Part shown: one piece after another, positions 47,336 to 56,435 of the stretch
How the letters are laid out: the number at the start of each line of letters is the position of its first letter
Numbering within the stretch: the stretch's first letter is position 1
Source of the DNA: Actinomadura oligospora ATCC 43269
Lineage (GTDB): Bacteria; Actinomycetota; Actinomycetes; Streptosporangiales; Streptosporangiaceae
Direction: 5' to 3'
NCBI RefSeq assembly: GCF_000518265.1
Contig: NZ_JADG01000007.1
Span: 372,001 to 436,000 of the forward strand
DNA: 64,000 nt
Position numbers and translations under genes: made by a program
The notes under the pieces: generated by a model
Told to the model about the DNA's origin: nothing
Seen by the model: the letters and a program-made list of their open reading frames with translations, nothing else
Databases searched by the model: none

Positions 47336-48214
47336 ATGGAGTTGGACACCGATCTCGGCACGTTCCTGAAGTCGCGGCGCGCCAGGCTGTCCCCGGAGGA
47401 CGTCGGCCTGATCAGCTACGGGACGCGGCGGCGCGTCCCCGGGCTGCGGCGCGAGGAGCTCGCCCAGCTCGCGGGGGTCAGCGTCCAGTACTACACGCGG
47501 CTCGAGCAGGGGCAGAGCCGCAACGCGTCCGACGGGGTGCTGTCGGCGCTCGCGGACGCGCTGCGCCTGGACGAGGCCGAGCGGCTCCACCTGCGGTCGC
47601 TGAACACGGCGGGCACGCGTCCGGCGGCGCGGCGGCGCACCCCGCGCGAGCGGCTCGACCCGGTCGTCAAGCAGCTCCTGGAGGCCGCGCCGGACGTGCC
47701 GATGATGGTCATGGGGCGGTTCACCGACATCCTCGCGTGGAACCGCCTCGGGCACGCGATCTTCGGCGGGCACCTGGACTTCGACGCTCCGGCGCGTCCG
47801 GCGGACCGTCCGAACATGTCGCGGATGGTGTTCCTCGACCCGCACATGCGCGAGCTGTTCGTCGACTGGGACGGCAAGACCGAGGAGGCCGTCGCGCACC
47901 TGCGGATGGCCGCCGGGCGCTATCCGGACGATCCGCGCATCGTGTCCCTGGTGGGCGAGCTGACGGTGAAGAGCCCCCGGTTCGCGGCGGTCTGGTCGTC
48001 CCATGTGGTGAGGGACTGCGGTCCGAGCGTGAAGGACTTCCACCACCCGCTGGTCGGCCCGCTCACGCTCGCGCAGCTGCCGCTCCAGCTCCCGGACGAT
48101 CCGGACCAGCGGATCGTCAGCTGGACCGCCGAGCCCGGCTCCCCCAGCGAGGCCGCCCTGCGCCTGCTGGCGAGGCCGACGCGGACCGTCCGCGATCTCG
48201 AACCGCGTCGGTGA
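47336..48214 (+). CDS. XRE-family regulator with MmyB-like ligand-binding domain
   Basis: A 292-residue protein with an N-terminal helix-turn-helix ('RRVPGLRREELAQLAGVSVQ', 'YYTRLEQGQSRNAS') and the MmyB-type C-terminal domain ('FTDILAWNRLGHAIFGGHLD', 'DFHHPLVGPLTLAQLPLQLP'). Members of this family in actinomycetes often sit beside and control an MFS or dehydrogenase gene; here the divergent DHA2 pump is the likely target. Confidence 0.9.
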   Translation: MELDTDLGTFLKSRRARLSPEDVGLISYGTRRRVPGLRREELAQLAGVSVQYYTRLEQGQSRNASDGVLSALADALRLDEAERLHLRSLNTAGTRPAARRRTPRERLDPVVKQLLEAAPDVPMMVMGRFTDILAWNRLGHAIFGGHLDFDAPARPADRPNMSRMVFLDPHMRELFVDWDGKTEEAVAHLRMAAGRYPDDPRIVSLVGELTVKSPRFAAVWSSHVVRDCGPSVKDFHHPLVGPLTLAQLPLQLPDDPDQRIVSWTAEPGSPSEAALRLLARPTRTVRDLEPRR

Positions 48215-48331
48215 TCTCGGACGGCGTCGGTGATTGACCACCGGGTCACCACGTGGAAAACCTGGGGATCACCGTGTTGAGACAGTGGTGACACAGCGGG
48301 CTTTCTCAAGCTCATGGGTTGTGCACAAAAG

Positions 48332-48340
48332 TTATCCACA
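48332..48340 (+). other. consensus DnaA box far from oriC
   Basis: TTATCCACA, a perfect match, lies in the 185-bp gap between the convergent XRE and TetR genes, followed after 3 bp by the weaker TGTGGACGA. It is about 29 kb from oriC. Confidence 0.45.
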
Positions 48341-48399
48341 GGATGTGGACGACGATGCCTCCGAGGGTGTCCCGGCGTAGCGTCGATGGTGTTCGGCGT

Positions 48400-49053
48400 T
48401 CAGGACGGGAGGTGATCCGTGGAAGGTGATGGTGACGGCGACGTCGCCGCGGTGAGCAGGATCCGCGCGGCCCGCTTGGCGTCCTCGGCGGGGGCGGGGG
48501 AGGCCGAGACGGCCGCTGTGGTGATGGCTCCTTCGGCGAGGAGCGCGATGTGGACGGCGGTCGTGGGTGGGGCTCCGGCGGCTTCGGTCAGTTCTCCGAT
48601 GTAGGCGCGGAAGGCGTCCTTGTGATGGCGGGCGGCGTCCGCCACCTCGGGGGACGTGGCGCCCAGCTCACCGAACGTGTTGACGAACGCGCAGCCGCGG
48701 AAGTCGGCTTCGGCGAACCACAGGGCCAGCCAGTCGAACAGGGCCAGCACGCGGTCCTGAGGGGTTCCCTCATTGGCTGTGACATACCGGGCGAGCGCTT
48801 CGCGCCATCGTTCGTCCCGGCGGGCCAGATACGCCTCGACCAGCGCCGACTTGGACGGGAACAACTGGTAGAGCCGCCGCAGGGTCACTCCGGAGGCCGT
48901 GCGGACGGCGTCCATGCCCACGGCCTGGACGCCCTGGCCGTAGAAGAGTCGCTCGGCCGCGTCCAGAACCCGGTCCCGGGCCTCGTCCACGGCCCGAGCG
49001 GGGGGCTCATGGGTGTTCGGAGCCTGGGTAGGGGGCTTGTCGATGTCCGTCAC
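48400..49053 (-). CDS. TetR/AcrR-family transcriptional regulator
   Basis: A 217-residue regulator with the HTH '[20 protein letters not shown]', '[20 protein letters not shown]' and a C-terminal domain with the conserved '[13 protein letters not shown]'. It is divergent from the NTF2-like gene over 89 bp that hold two strong palindromes. GTG start at 49051-49053. It most likely represses itself and its neighbour. Confidence 0.9.
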   Translation of the reverse strand: MTDIDKPPTQAPNTHEPPARAVDEARDRVLDAAERLFYGQGVQAVGMDAVRTASGVTLRRLYQLFPSKSALVEAYLARRDERWREALARYVTANEGTPQDRVLALFDWLALWFAEADFRGCAFVNTFGELGATSPEVADAARHHKDAFRAYIGELTEAAGAPPTTAVHIALLAEGAITTAAVSASPAPAEDAKRAARILLTAATSPSPSPSTDHLPS

Positions 49054-49070
49054 GCTGCTCCCTCTGGTGC

Positions 49071-49126
49071 GAGAACCATCGTTCTCGTACTGTAGCCGGT
49101 AGCGGTGAGAACGAGCGTTCTCACCG
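49071..49126. promoter_or_regulatory. paired palindromic operators for the TetR regulator
   Basis: Site 1 is GAGAACCATCGTTCTC (49071-49086). Site 2 spans 49103-49126, with 11-bp perfect arms around a 2-bp centre and the core GAGAACGAGCGTTCTC. Both share GAGAAC-N4-GTTCTC and lie between the two divergent starts. Confidence 0.85.
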
Positions 49127-49142
49127 GGACGAAAGGAGACTC

Positions 49143-49613
49143 ATGACCGAGCGACGCATGCCCGTGCCGCCGTTCACCGCGGAGACCGCGGCGCAGAAGG
49201 TGCGGTCCGCCGAGAACGCCTGGAACACCCGCGAGCCCGAGCGGATCGCGCTCGCCTACTCGCCCGAGAGCCGGTGGCGCAACCGCTCCGAGTTCGTCAA
49301 CGGCCGCGAGGAGATCGTCGGGTTCCTCACCCGCAAATGGGACCGCGAGCTGGAGTACCGCCTCATCAAGGAGCTGTGGGCCTTCAACGAGGCCCGGATC
49401 GCCGTCCGCTTCGCCTACGAATGGCACGACGAGACCGGGCAGTGGTTCCGCTCCTACGGCAACGAGAACTGGGAGTTCGACGACGACGGCCTGATGACCG
49501 AACGCCACGCCAGCATCAACGACCTCCCGATCGCCGAGTCCGAGCGGCTCTTCCACTGGCCGCAGGGACCTCGCCCCGAAGAGCACCCCGGCCTCTCCGC
49601 CCTCGGCCTCTGA
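49143..49613 (+). CDS. DUF1348/NTF2-like family protein
   Basis: The 156-residue protein has the SnoaL/NTF2-like features of DUF1348: '[20 protein letters not shown]', '[20 protein letters not shown]', '[20 protein letters not shown]' and '[15 protein letters not shown]'. The fold makes a small cone-shaped pocket; function is not established. ATG at 49143 with AAAGGAG upstream. It is controlled presumably by the divergent TetR. Confidence 0.87.
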   Translation: MTERRMPVPPFTAETAAQKVRSAENAWNTREPERIALAYSPESRWRNRSEFVNGREEIVGFLTRKWDRELEYRLIKELWAFNEARIAVRFAYEWHDETGQWFRSYGNENWEFDDDGLMTERHASINDLPIAESERLFHWPQGPRPEEHPGLSALGL

Positions 49614-49858
49614 CACGTTCCGAGGAGTGGCCTGTCTGCTCTGGGCCTTCTGAGGCCGTCCCGAGGAGCACTTCGGCCTCTCCGCTCTCGGTCTCTGAGG
49701 TCGTCCCGCCGGCCGGAGGGGGCTGGGTGGGCCGTGCATGCGGCTGGGCTGGGGGCGCGGTGGGGCGGCGCGGGCCGTCCTAACGGGCCTTTGCTTGCGC
49801 TTTACCGAGGGTGCGCGGCGTGGCACTCTCGAAGCACCCACTTCACGCGGGGGCGCTC

Positions 49859-51067
49859 ATGGGCCATGCGGTCGATGATCTCGCCGTTGTCGTCCGCTGG
49901 GCGCGTCATGCACCCGCCCTCGGCTCTGCGGGCGCGCAGGTCCTTCGGGACGTCCCGGCACTGTCGTCCGCCTACCGGGACGCGGTCGCGCCCGTTGTGC
50001 GGCGGGTGATCGGCGGGCCGGACGAGCGCGCGGCGATGGAGACCGCGCTGCACGCCATGAGCATCAAGATCGGGTTGATGATGCTCGGGTACGCGCGGCT
50101 GACCGGATCTCCTCTCGACCTGCGGCTGGCCTCCCTGGCCGGGGCGGCGACCCGGCTCTACGACGACATCATCGACGCCACCCCGACTCCCCGGCTGGAC
50201 GAACGGCTCTCCTCGCTCTTCGCGCCCTACAGCGCTCACGACGTGCGCGGCTTCGGCACCCAGGAGCAGGGCCGAGACCGGGACCGGGACCGAGACCGGG
50301 ATCGAGACCGAGACCGGGAACGGGGCCTGGGCCAGCGGGGCCCGGGTCGGGAGGGGGGCCGTGGGCAGGACCCGGAGGGGGAGCGGGGCCCGGGCTGGGG
50401 CCGGGAGCGGGGTGGGCGGGTTGTTGGTGGGGTGCCCGGGGTTCGGGGGTTCGCGGCCTGGACGGAGCAGGAGGTTCTGCTCGCCGAGCTGTGCGACCGG
50501 ATCGCGGGGTGGATTCCCGGGACGCTGGAGCGGTCCGCCGCCGTGCTCGCGCTGAACGAGCTGCACGGGTACCAGCGGCTGTCGCGGAGGCAGCTGGATC
50601 CCGGCATCTCCCCCGAAACGCTCGTGAAGGTGACCTGCGCCAAGGGGGCCTACGCGAACCTCGTGCTGTGCGCGCTCGTCCGTCCCGGGCTCGACCGCGA
50701 GGAACGCTGGCTGGCCATGGCGTTCGGTGAGGCGTACCAGGCGATCGACGACTACATGGATCACGACCAGGACGTCCGGAACGGGGTCACCACGCTCGTC
50801 ACGCTCGATCGGCTGTCGCTGGACGCGATCTGCCGCCGGTTCGTCGTGTTGCGGCCGCGGCTCGCCGCGCGCTACGGACCGGCGGCGACCCAGCGCTACT
50901 ACGGGCTCATCCACCTGCTGGTGCTCAAGGCGGCGGCGAGTCGCCGGGCGCCCGTTCTCGGACGCGTCGGACGGCGCCTGGCGCGTGCTTCGCCCCTTCT
51001 CACGACGATGACGCGCGGCCCCGACGCCGTCCCGCCCGCGCGTGCCGCGGGAGGCGGTGCGGTGTGA
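49859..51067 (+). CDS. class I isoprenoid-synthase-fold protein (polyprenyl synthetase-like) with Arg-Asp repeat insertion
   Basis: The 402-residue protein has two Asp-rich metal-binding motifs: D102-D103-x2-D106 ('RLYDDIIDATP') and D297-D298-x2-D301 ('QAIDDYMDHDQD'). These are placed as in trans-isoprenyl diphosphate synthases or terpene synthases. Between them, at about residues 140-200, lies a low-complexity insertion that begins with an (RD)n run. Conserved prenyltransferase Lys/Arg motifs for allylic diphosphate are weak, so catalytic identity is uncertain. I chose the ATG at 49859 (GGGGGCG upstream); GTG codons at 49811 and 49820 are alternatives. Its stop overlaps the NACHT gene start by four bases (GTGA), so the two are translationally coupled. 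Confidence 0.75.
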   Translation: MGHAVDDLAVVVRWARHAPALGSAGAQVLRDVPALSSAYRDAVAPVVRRVIGGPDERAAMETALHAMSIKIGLMMLGYARLTGSPLDLRLASLAGAATRLYDDIIDATPTPRLDERLSSLFAPYSAHDVRGFGTQEQGRDRDRDRDRDRDRDRERGLGQRGPGREGGRGQDPEGERGPGWGRERGGRVVGGVPGVRGFAAWTEQEVLLAELCDRIAGWIPGTLERSAAVLALNELHGYQRLSRRQLDPGISPETLVKVTCAKGAYANLVLCALVRPGLDREERWLAMAFGEAYQAIDDYMDHDQDVRNGVTTLVTLDRLSLDAICRRFVVLRPRLAARYGPAATQRYYGLIHLLVLKAAASRRAPVLGRVGRRLARASPLLTTMTRGPDAVPPARAAGGGAV

Positions 51068-53124
51068 AACTGACCCGGGCCTTGCTGGTCTCGTCGTTCC
51101 TGCTGTTCACCGCGGCGCTGGTCGCGGTGGTGGTCGCGCTGGCGTTGAAGAGGCTGAGCGAGGCGATCGCCGCGCTCGGGGTCGCGGGGGCGGCGCTCGC
51201 GCCCCTGTTCACCAACCTCAAGAGCATCGCCAAGGACCCGCCGCGCGCGCCGGACCGGCCGGCGTTCGCCGAGGCGGTCGCGAGGAAGTGGGAGGCGGAG
51301 CTGGTCGGCCGCGGCCTCTCGGACGAGTTCCGGTTCGCGGTGGACTGGCGGATCAGCCGGTGGTCGCACGGCAGCGCCCGGCTGGCCGCGACGCTCGGGC
51401 CGCGCGGGGAGATGGACGATCTCGCGGACGGGTTCGCGCGGCATGTGGCCGGCGGGCAGGCGGCGCGGCTGGTCATCGTGGGCCCGGCCGGAGCGGGGAA
51501 GACGGCCGCGTGCATGCTGCTGATCGTCCGGTGCCTCCGGGCGCAGCAGGCGGACCGGGAGCGCGCGCCCGTGCCGGTGCTGTTCCAGCTCGCGTCGTGG
51601 GATCCGGACGTCCCCCTCGACGCGTGGATGGCGGCCGAACTGCGGGAGGACGAGCCGCGGTTCGCCGAGGCGGCGGCAGCGGCGGGCGGCCTGGCCGAGG
51701 GGATCCTGCCGGTCTTCGACGGCCTGGACGAGCTGGACGATCCGGCCAAGGCGTTCAAGGCGCTGATGAAGGAGCGCCGGAACCGCTCGTTCGTCCTCAC
51801 CTGCCGCACGGCCGACTTCGAGGACCGCGAGGTCGTCCGCGCGCTGCGCGAGGCGACGGTCGTGGAACTGCTGCCGGTCCCCGCCGGACGCGTCGGTGAG
51901 CTGCTGCGGGCTGGGCAGAACAGCGACGCCTGGCGGGACGGCACCGCGCCGCTGGTCGCCGAGCTGGACGCGCATCCGGACGGCCCGCTAGCGATGGCGC
52001 TGAACACGCCGCTGTTCGTGTCCGTCCTGCTGAACTCCACCGACCTGGATCCGGACACGCTGCGGGACGGCTCGGCGGACGAGATCCAGCGGCACCTGTT
52101 CGCCCTGTTCCTGCGCAGCGCCTACACCTCCGCGGGCGGCGACCGGCTGGCGGTCCCGCCTGACAAGGCCGAGCGCTACCTGCGCTTCCTGGCCGGGCAG
52201 GCCGAGCGCGGGACCGGACGTTTCGCCTGGTGGAAGCTGTACCGCGCGGTCCCCCGCGCGGTGTTCGCGACCGTCTCGCTGGTCAACGCGAGCCTCGGCT
52301 GCGCGCTCGTGATCGGCGCGTTCTTCGCGCTCTACGGACGGTTCTGGCTCGGCTTCGGGATCGGTGTCGCGGCGGGCGTGACCGGCGCGGTCCTCGTGGA
52401 GGCGGTGCCGCTGGACGAACCGCGCAAGGCCCGTCCGAGCATCGTGCTCCCGTCCCGGCTGAACCGCACGGACCTGCTGCGCGTCGCCGGGAACGGGGTG
52501 ATGGGGGCGGCGGTGCTGGCCGTCCTTGTATGGGTGCTCTACAAACCGCCGACGTACCTGCTGATCGGGGCCGTGATGAGTGGGCTGACGTTCGCCGCCG
52601 CGCGGTACGTCAGCCGTCCGAACGACCCGCTGACCGCGGTCACACCGGACGCGCTGCTCGAGGCGGACCGCGCAACCGTCCTCTACGAGGCCTGCGCCGC
52701 CGCGGTCGCGGGCTCGCTGAGCGGCGCGTACCTCGGCAGCGCGTTCCGCGACGGGCACCGTCCGCGGCTCGACCACACCTGGCTGCTCGTCCACCTCCCC
52801 CAGCCCGTCCTGATCCTGCTGGGCGGGGTCAGCGGGGCGCTGCTCAGCGGGGTCGGGCTCGGGCTGATGGCGCTGGGCGCGAGCTCGTGGGGACGTTTCC
52901 GGACGACCCGGTACGTCCTCGCGGTCCAGGGGAAGGCACCGCTGCGGCTGATGGCCTTCCTGCGCGACGCGCGCAGGCGTGGGGTGTTGCGGCAGGTGAA
53001 CGGGTACTACGAGTTCCGGCACATCCGGCTGGCCGACTACCTGCGAGAACTCGCGACACCCGCGACAGCGGCGGCCCCCGTGGCCCCCGTGGCCCCGGTG
53101 GCGCCGCCGGGCCCGCCGGGCTAG
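51064..53124 (+). CDS. membrane-bound NACHT-type NTPase
   Basis: The 686-residue protein has an N-terminal transmembrane helix (about 6-28). A NACHT STAND-type NTPase follows, with Walker A G140-P-A-G-A-G-K-T147, the NACHT Walker B 'PVFDGLDELDDP' (217-227) and a conserved 'FVLTCRTADF' strand. C-terminal to it, about six further hydrophobic segments span residues 395-610, and the end is a Pro/Val/Ala tail. NACHT proteins are signal-responsive switches; bacterial ones include anti-phage sensors and developmental regulators. No LRR, TPR or effector domain is visible, so the membrane part may be the effector. GTG start, coupled to the upstream isoprenoid-fold gene. Confidence 0.85.
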   Translation: MKLTRALLVSSFLLFTAALVAVVVALALKRLSEAIAALGVAGAALAPLFTNLKSIAKDPPRAPDRPAFAEAVARKWEAELVGRGLSDEFRFAVDWRISRWSHGSARLAATLGPRGEMDDLADGFARHVAGGQAARLVIVGPAGAGKTAACMLLIVRCLRAQQADRERAPVPVLFQLASWDPDVPLDAWMAAELREDEPRFAEAAAAAGGLAEGILPVFDGLDELDDPAKAFKALMKERRNRSFVLTCRTADFEDREVVRALREATVVELLPVPAGRVGELLRAGQNSDAWRDGTAPLVAELDAHPDGPLAMALNTPLFVSVLLNSTDLDPDTLRDGSADEIQRHLFALFLRSAYTSAGGDRLAVPPDKAERYLRFLAGQAERGTGRFAWWKLYRAVPRAVFATVSLVNASLGCALVIGAFFALYGRFWLGFGIGVAAGVTGAVLVEAVPLDEPRKARPSIVLPSRLNRTDLLRVAGNGVMGAAVLAVLVWVLYKPPTYLLIGAVMSGLTFAAARYVSRPNDPLTAVTPDALLEADRATVLYEACAAAVAGSLSGAYLGSAFRDGHRPRLDHTWLLVHLPQPVLILLGGVSGALLSGVGLGLMALGASSWGRFRTTRYVLAVQGKAPLRLMAFLRDARRRGVLRQVNGYYEFRHIRLADYLRELATPATAAAPVAPVAPVAPPGPPG

Positions 53125-53909
53125 GCCGGTCCGGCAGTCCCGACGACGACGTCGCCCGAGAGCACCCACTGGGCCGTCTCGGCGGGACGTCCCGCCGGGC
53201 CGGGCGCGGGGTGGTAGCGCGCCTGCGGGAACCGCGCCCATGCCATCGCCGGACGCGCCGTCCCCGGGTGAATCCGCAGGTCAGCCAGGTCGCGGTACAC
53301 AGCCGCGACCGCCGTCGTCCCCTCGTCCGTCCGGTACGCGATCTCGACCGTCGCCGGAAGCTTCTCCGAGGCCGAGGACGGCGTCACCGACGCGGATCCC
53401 GCCTCACCGGCAGGCGCCCCCCTGAACAACGACGAACCGCCCTGCCGTGCGGTGCGTTGGGTCTCGAGGAGGGCGCGGACGTCGTCCGGGCGGGTGAGGT
53501 CGTAGAAGCGGCGAGCGCCGGGGGACTCCTCGACGCTGAACCGGAGCACCTCGAACGGACGGTCGCGCAGGACGTCGGTCTGGGCGGCGAGCCACCGGTC
53601 CTCGAAGCGGGCCTGGCGTCCTTCGACCAGCGTCGCCGTCAGCGAGCGGAGCAGCAGGTAGAGGCATCCGGGCGCGAGGACGGCCAGCATGGCGATTCGC
53701 CATGCGCCGAGCGGGGCCGCCACGACCACGGCGGCGGCAGCGGCGGTCAGCAGCGCCCAGGCGGGGGCGAACGCGCGCGGACGCCGGAACGTCGGCCCAC
53801 GGAATCCCCCCACACTGCGCAGAACGGTCTCGCCCAGGCCGTCCGGGGGAGCGAGCGGCAGGGGCAGACGGGGGCGGACCTGAGCCCGCCCGTAGGTCAG
53901 GAGATCCAC
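53121..53909 (-). CDS. membrane protein of unknown function
   Basis: The 262-residue protein has two adjacent transmembrane helices at about residues 50-88 ('WALLTAAAAAVVVAAPLGAW', 'IAMLAVLAPGCLYLLLRSL') and a soluble C-terminal domain of about 170 residues. I do not recognise the family. It ends on a CTAG shared with the convergent NACHT gene. Whether it belongs to the NACHT module is open. Confidence 0.65.
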   Translation of the reverse strand: MDLLTYGRAQVRPRLPLPLAPPDGLGETVLRSVGGFRGPTFRRPRAFAPAWALLTAAAAAVVVAAPLGAWRIAMLAVLAPGCLYLLLRSLTATLVEGRQARFEDRWLAAQTDVLRDRPFEVLRFSVEESPGARRFYDLTRPDDVRALLETQRTARQGGSSLFRGAPAGEAGSASVTPSSASEKLPATVEIAYRTDEGTTAVAAVYRDLADLRIHPGTARPAMAWARFPQARYHPAPGPAGRPAETAQWVLSGDVVVGTAGPA

Positions 53910-53921
53910 GGTCTTGCCTCC

Positions 53922-54287
53922 CTATCCGCCACCTCTACCTGCCAGCGTAGATGTTGCGCGCGTCACACTCACGAGGCCGACGGGATGTCTCTGCCTCCTC
54001 GCGCGAAGGGGGCGACGGCAAGGGCCGCGCCGACGGCGAGGACGACGCCGATGGACGAGAGTGTCGCTATCGCGATCCGAGATCGTCGTCCCGGCAGCGG
54101 CAGGCGGCGAGGAGGGGCGTCGGCGCGCGCCGGGCGAGCGGTCGAACAGCTCGACGCCGAGCTCCCGTTCCAGCCGTCCGATCTGCTGGCTCACCGCCGA
54201 CTGAACGATCGTCAGACGCTCGGCCGCCCGTCCGAAATGTAGCTCTTCGGCGACGGTCACGAAGTATCTGAGCTGGCGCAGTTCCAT
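53922..54287 (-). pseudogene. LysR-family remnant fused out of frame to a membrane-protein tail
   Basis: The first 53 residues are an intact LysR helix-turn-helix ('[20 protein letters not shown]', '[20 protein letters not shown]', 'VELFDRS'). LysR similarity then stops. In another minus-strand frame the following DNA (about 54170 to 53969) reads '[20 protein letters not shown]' and '[10 protein letters not shown]' to a stop, as if the C-terminal end of an unrelated membrane protein had been joined here. The most likely explanation is a deletion that merged two genes. The open frame to 53922 could still make a 121-residue protein. Confidence 0.65.
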
Positions 54288-54414
54288 GGCCTGATCAGGG
54301 TAATCCGTGCCAGGTGGCCACATTTGCCTGCCTGTGGTGGGACGGTATGGTCCGGGGCCCGCCTCGTGCGCGCGCGCGTCCGCGATGCTGGGACGCCCGG
54401 CAGAGGAGTCGCCA

Positions 54415-55065
54415 ATGTACGACGAGACGCAGAGTCCCGCCCGGGACGAGATCCTCGAAGTGGCTCGCGCGGATCGCACCTCGCTCTACACGCACTCGGT
54501 GATCGGCGCCGCCGCGCACGTCCTCTACGACATGGAGGAAGTGCTGTTCGAGCACGGCGTCTACGACCCCTACACGCGGTGGTCCGGGCCGCTGCCCGCG
54601 CGGATCCTGCGTGCCTGCGCCGACCGGTTCACCCGCGAGTGCCTCTACGTGGACGAGGACGTCGAGCCGGTCAAGCTGCTGGACACCGTGGTCTGGCAGG
54701 CGTCGGTCCACCTGGACGCCGAGCTGACGCCGGTCGAGGGGCCGGTGATGGCCGTCTGCCGCGCCGAGGTGGGCTACGTGAGCCTGCCGCGCGAGGACGC
54801 CGCTCCCCTGCTGGTGACGCTCGGCCGTCCGGACGAGTCCGCCGCGCAGATGATCATGAGTTCCGGGACCGGCGGCTTCCTCGGCCCCTACCGGCCCGGC
54901 CCGTGGACGTGGAACCTGACCACCCGGACGCCGGGCACGTACTTCATCGGCGACGGAACCCGGATCGTCGCGCCCGCTCCGTCCCACGAGACGGCGGCCG
55001 AGGTCGGCGCCGTCGTCGCGGGCGTCCTGGCGGGCGACATCGTCCCGCCCTGCGGCGTCGACTGA
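54415..55065 (+). CDS. hypothetical protein
   Basis: The 216-residue soluble protein has no family that I can name. It is acidic, with an N-terminal helical half ('[20 protein letters not shown]') and a beta-rich C-terminal half ('[20 protein letters not shown]', 'GDGTRIVAP'). No signal peptide, membrane segment or catalytic motif is clear. ATG at 54415 with AGAGGAG upstream. It follows the LysR remnant divergently and is convergent with the permease. Confidence 0.6.
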   Translation: MYDETQSPARDEILEVARADRTSLYTHSVIGAAAHVLYDMEEVLFEHGVYDPYTRWSGPLPARILRACADRFTRECLYVDEDVEPVKLLDTVVWQASVHLDAELTPVEGPVMAVCRAEVGYVSLPREDAAPLLVTLGRPDESAAQMIMSSGTGGFLGPYRPGPWTWNLTTRTPGTYFIGDGTRIVAPAPSHETAAEVGAVVAGVLAGDIVPPCGVD

Positions 55066-55090
55066 TCCCCCTGCGGCGTGGAGTGACCGC

Positions 55091-56371
55091 TCAGGCGCGG
55101 CGGCGCAGGATCAGCCAGCGGCCCGCGAGCCCGAGGGCGAACATCGCGATCCCCGCGAGGACCGACTGCCACGGCAGCGTGACGACCAGCGCCAGGCAGC
55201 CGACGAGTCCGAGCACGTTGAGCCCGCGCGGCCAGCGGCGGTCGGAGGCGGGTTGCGTCAGCGCCGACGCGTTCGCGACGGCGTAGTACACGAGCACCCC
55301 GAAGGACGAGAAGCCGATCACTCCGCGCAGGTCCGCCGTGGCGACCAGGACGCTGACGACGACGGCGAGCGCGATCTCGGCGTGGTGCGGGACCTTGTGG
55401 CGGGGGTGGACGGCGGCGAGCCAGCCGGGCAGGTCGCGATGGCGTGCCATGGCGAGTCCGGTCCGTCCGATCCCGGCGATCAGGGCGAGCAGCGCGCCGA
55501 GCGCCGCGAGCGCCCCGCCGATCCGGACCACGGGGGCGAGCGCCGGGGATCCTGCCGCCTCGACCGCGGCCGTCAGCGGCGCGGACGCGGTGGCGAGCGC
55601 GTCCGGACCCGCGCCCAGCAGCGCCGCGAATCCGACGACCAGGTACACGATCACGGCGATGAACAGCGCGCTCGGGATCGCGCGGGGGATGACCCGGCGC
55701 GGGTCGCGGACCTCCTCGCCCAGCGTGGCGATCCGGGCGTACCCGGCGAACGCGAAGAACAGCAGTCCTGCCGCCTGCAGGACGCCGTAGACGCCGCCGC
55801 GCGTCCAGCCGTCCAGGTGGGCGGTGGTGGCGTTCCCGCCCGCCGCGATCCCGATCACGACGATGGCGAGCGCGGTCAGGCTCGTCCCGACGAGGATTTG
55901 CGTGAGCGCCACAGTTTTGGTGACGCCGCGATAGTTGAGTGTGGCCAGGGCTAGCACGCCCGCGACGGCGACGATCCGCTGCGCCCACCACGGCCCCGGA
56001 ACCGCGTACGAGGCGAAGGTGAGCGCCATGGCCGCACACGAGGCGGTCTTGCCGACCACGAAGCCCCACCCGGCCGCGAAACCCCACCAGTGGCCGAGGC
56101 GCTCGCGTCCGTAGACGTACGTCCCGCCGGACGTCGGATACGCCGCCGCCAGCTGCGCGGACGCGACCGCGTTGCAGTAGGCGATCACCGCCGCGAGGAC
56201 GAGCCCGACGAGCAGTCCCGTCCCGGCGGCGCCCGCGGCCGGGCCGAACGCGGCGAACACCCCGGCGCCGATCATCGACCCGAGTCCGATCACCACCGCG
56301 TCGCCGGTGCCGAGCCGTCGCGCCAGCTCGCCGTCGTCCTGAGCGGCTTGCGCCGGTGGCCGTTGTCGCAC
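55091..56371 (-). CDS. APC-family amino acid permease
   Basis: A 426-residue permease with about 12 hydrophobic helices. The APC signature at the N-terminus is 'GLGSMIGAGVFAAFGPAAGA', with the unwound helix 1 G-S-M-I-G-A-G; 'FFAFAGYARIATLGEEVRDP' forms the helix 6 region. It imports or exchanges amino acids or related compounds. GTG start at 56369-56371. Nothing adjacent suggests a specific substrate. Confidence 0.9.
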   Translation of the reverse strand: MRQRPPAQAAQDDGELARRLGTGDAVVIGLGSMIGAGVFAAFGPAAGAAGTGLLVGLVLAAVIAYCNAVASAQLAAAYPTSGGTYVYGRERLGHWWGFAAGWGFVVGKTASCAAMALTFASYAVPGPWWAQRIVAVAGVLALATLNYRGVTKTVALTQILVGTSLTALAIVVIGIAAGGNATTAHLDGWTRGGVYGVLQAAGLLFFAFAGYARIATLGEEVRDPRRVIPRAIPSALFIAVIVYLVVGFAALLGAGPDALATASAPLTAAVEAAGSPALAPVVRIGGALAALGALLALIAGIGRTGLAMARHRDLPGWLAAVHPRHKVPHHAEIALAVVVSVLVATADLRGVIGFSSFGVLVYYAVANASALTQPASDRRWPRGLNVLGLVGCLALVVTLPWQSVLAGIAMFALGLAGRWLILRRRA

Positions 56372-56435
56372 CGGTTCATTCCATCAAACGAGCACCCGAA
56401 CACTGACAACTCGGGTCGTCCGAAGGCTTAACGGC

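Noticed and set aside
45524..48241. A 905-codon minus-strand frame across the second MFS and XRE genes
   Set aside because: Composition is low-complexity Arg/Pro/Ala; the MFS and XRE genes carry the family signatures.
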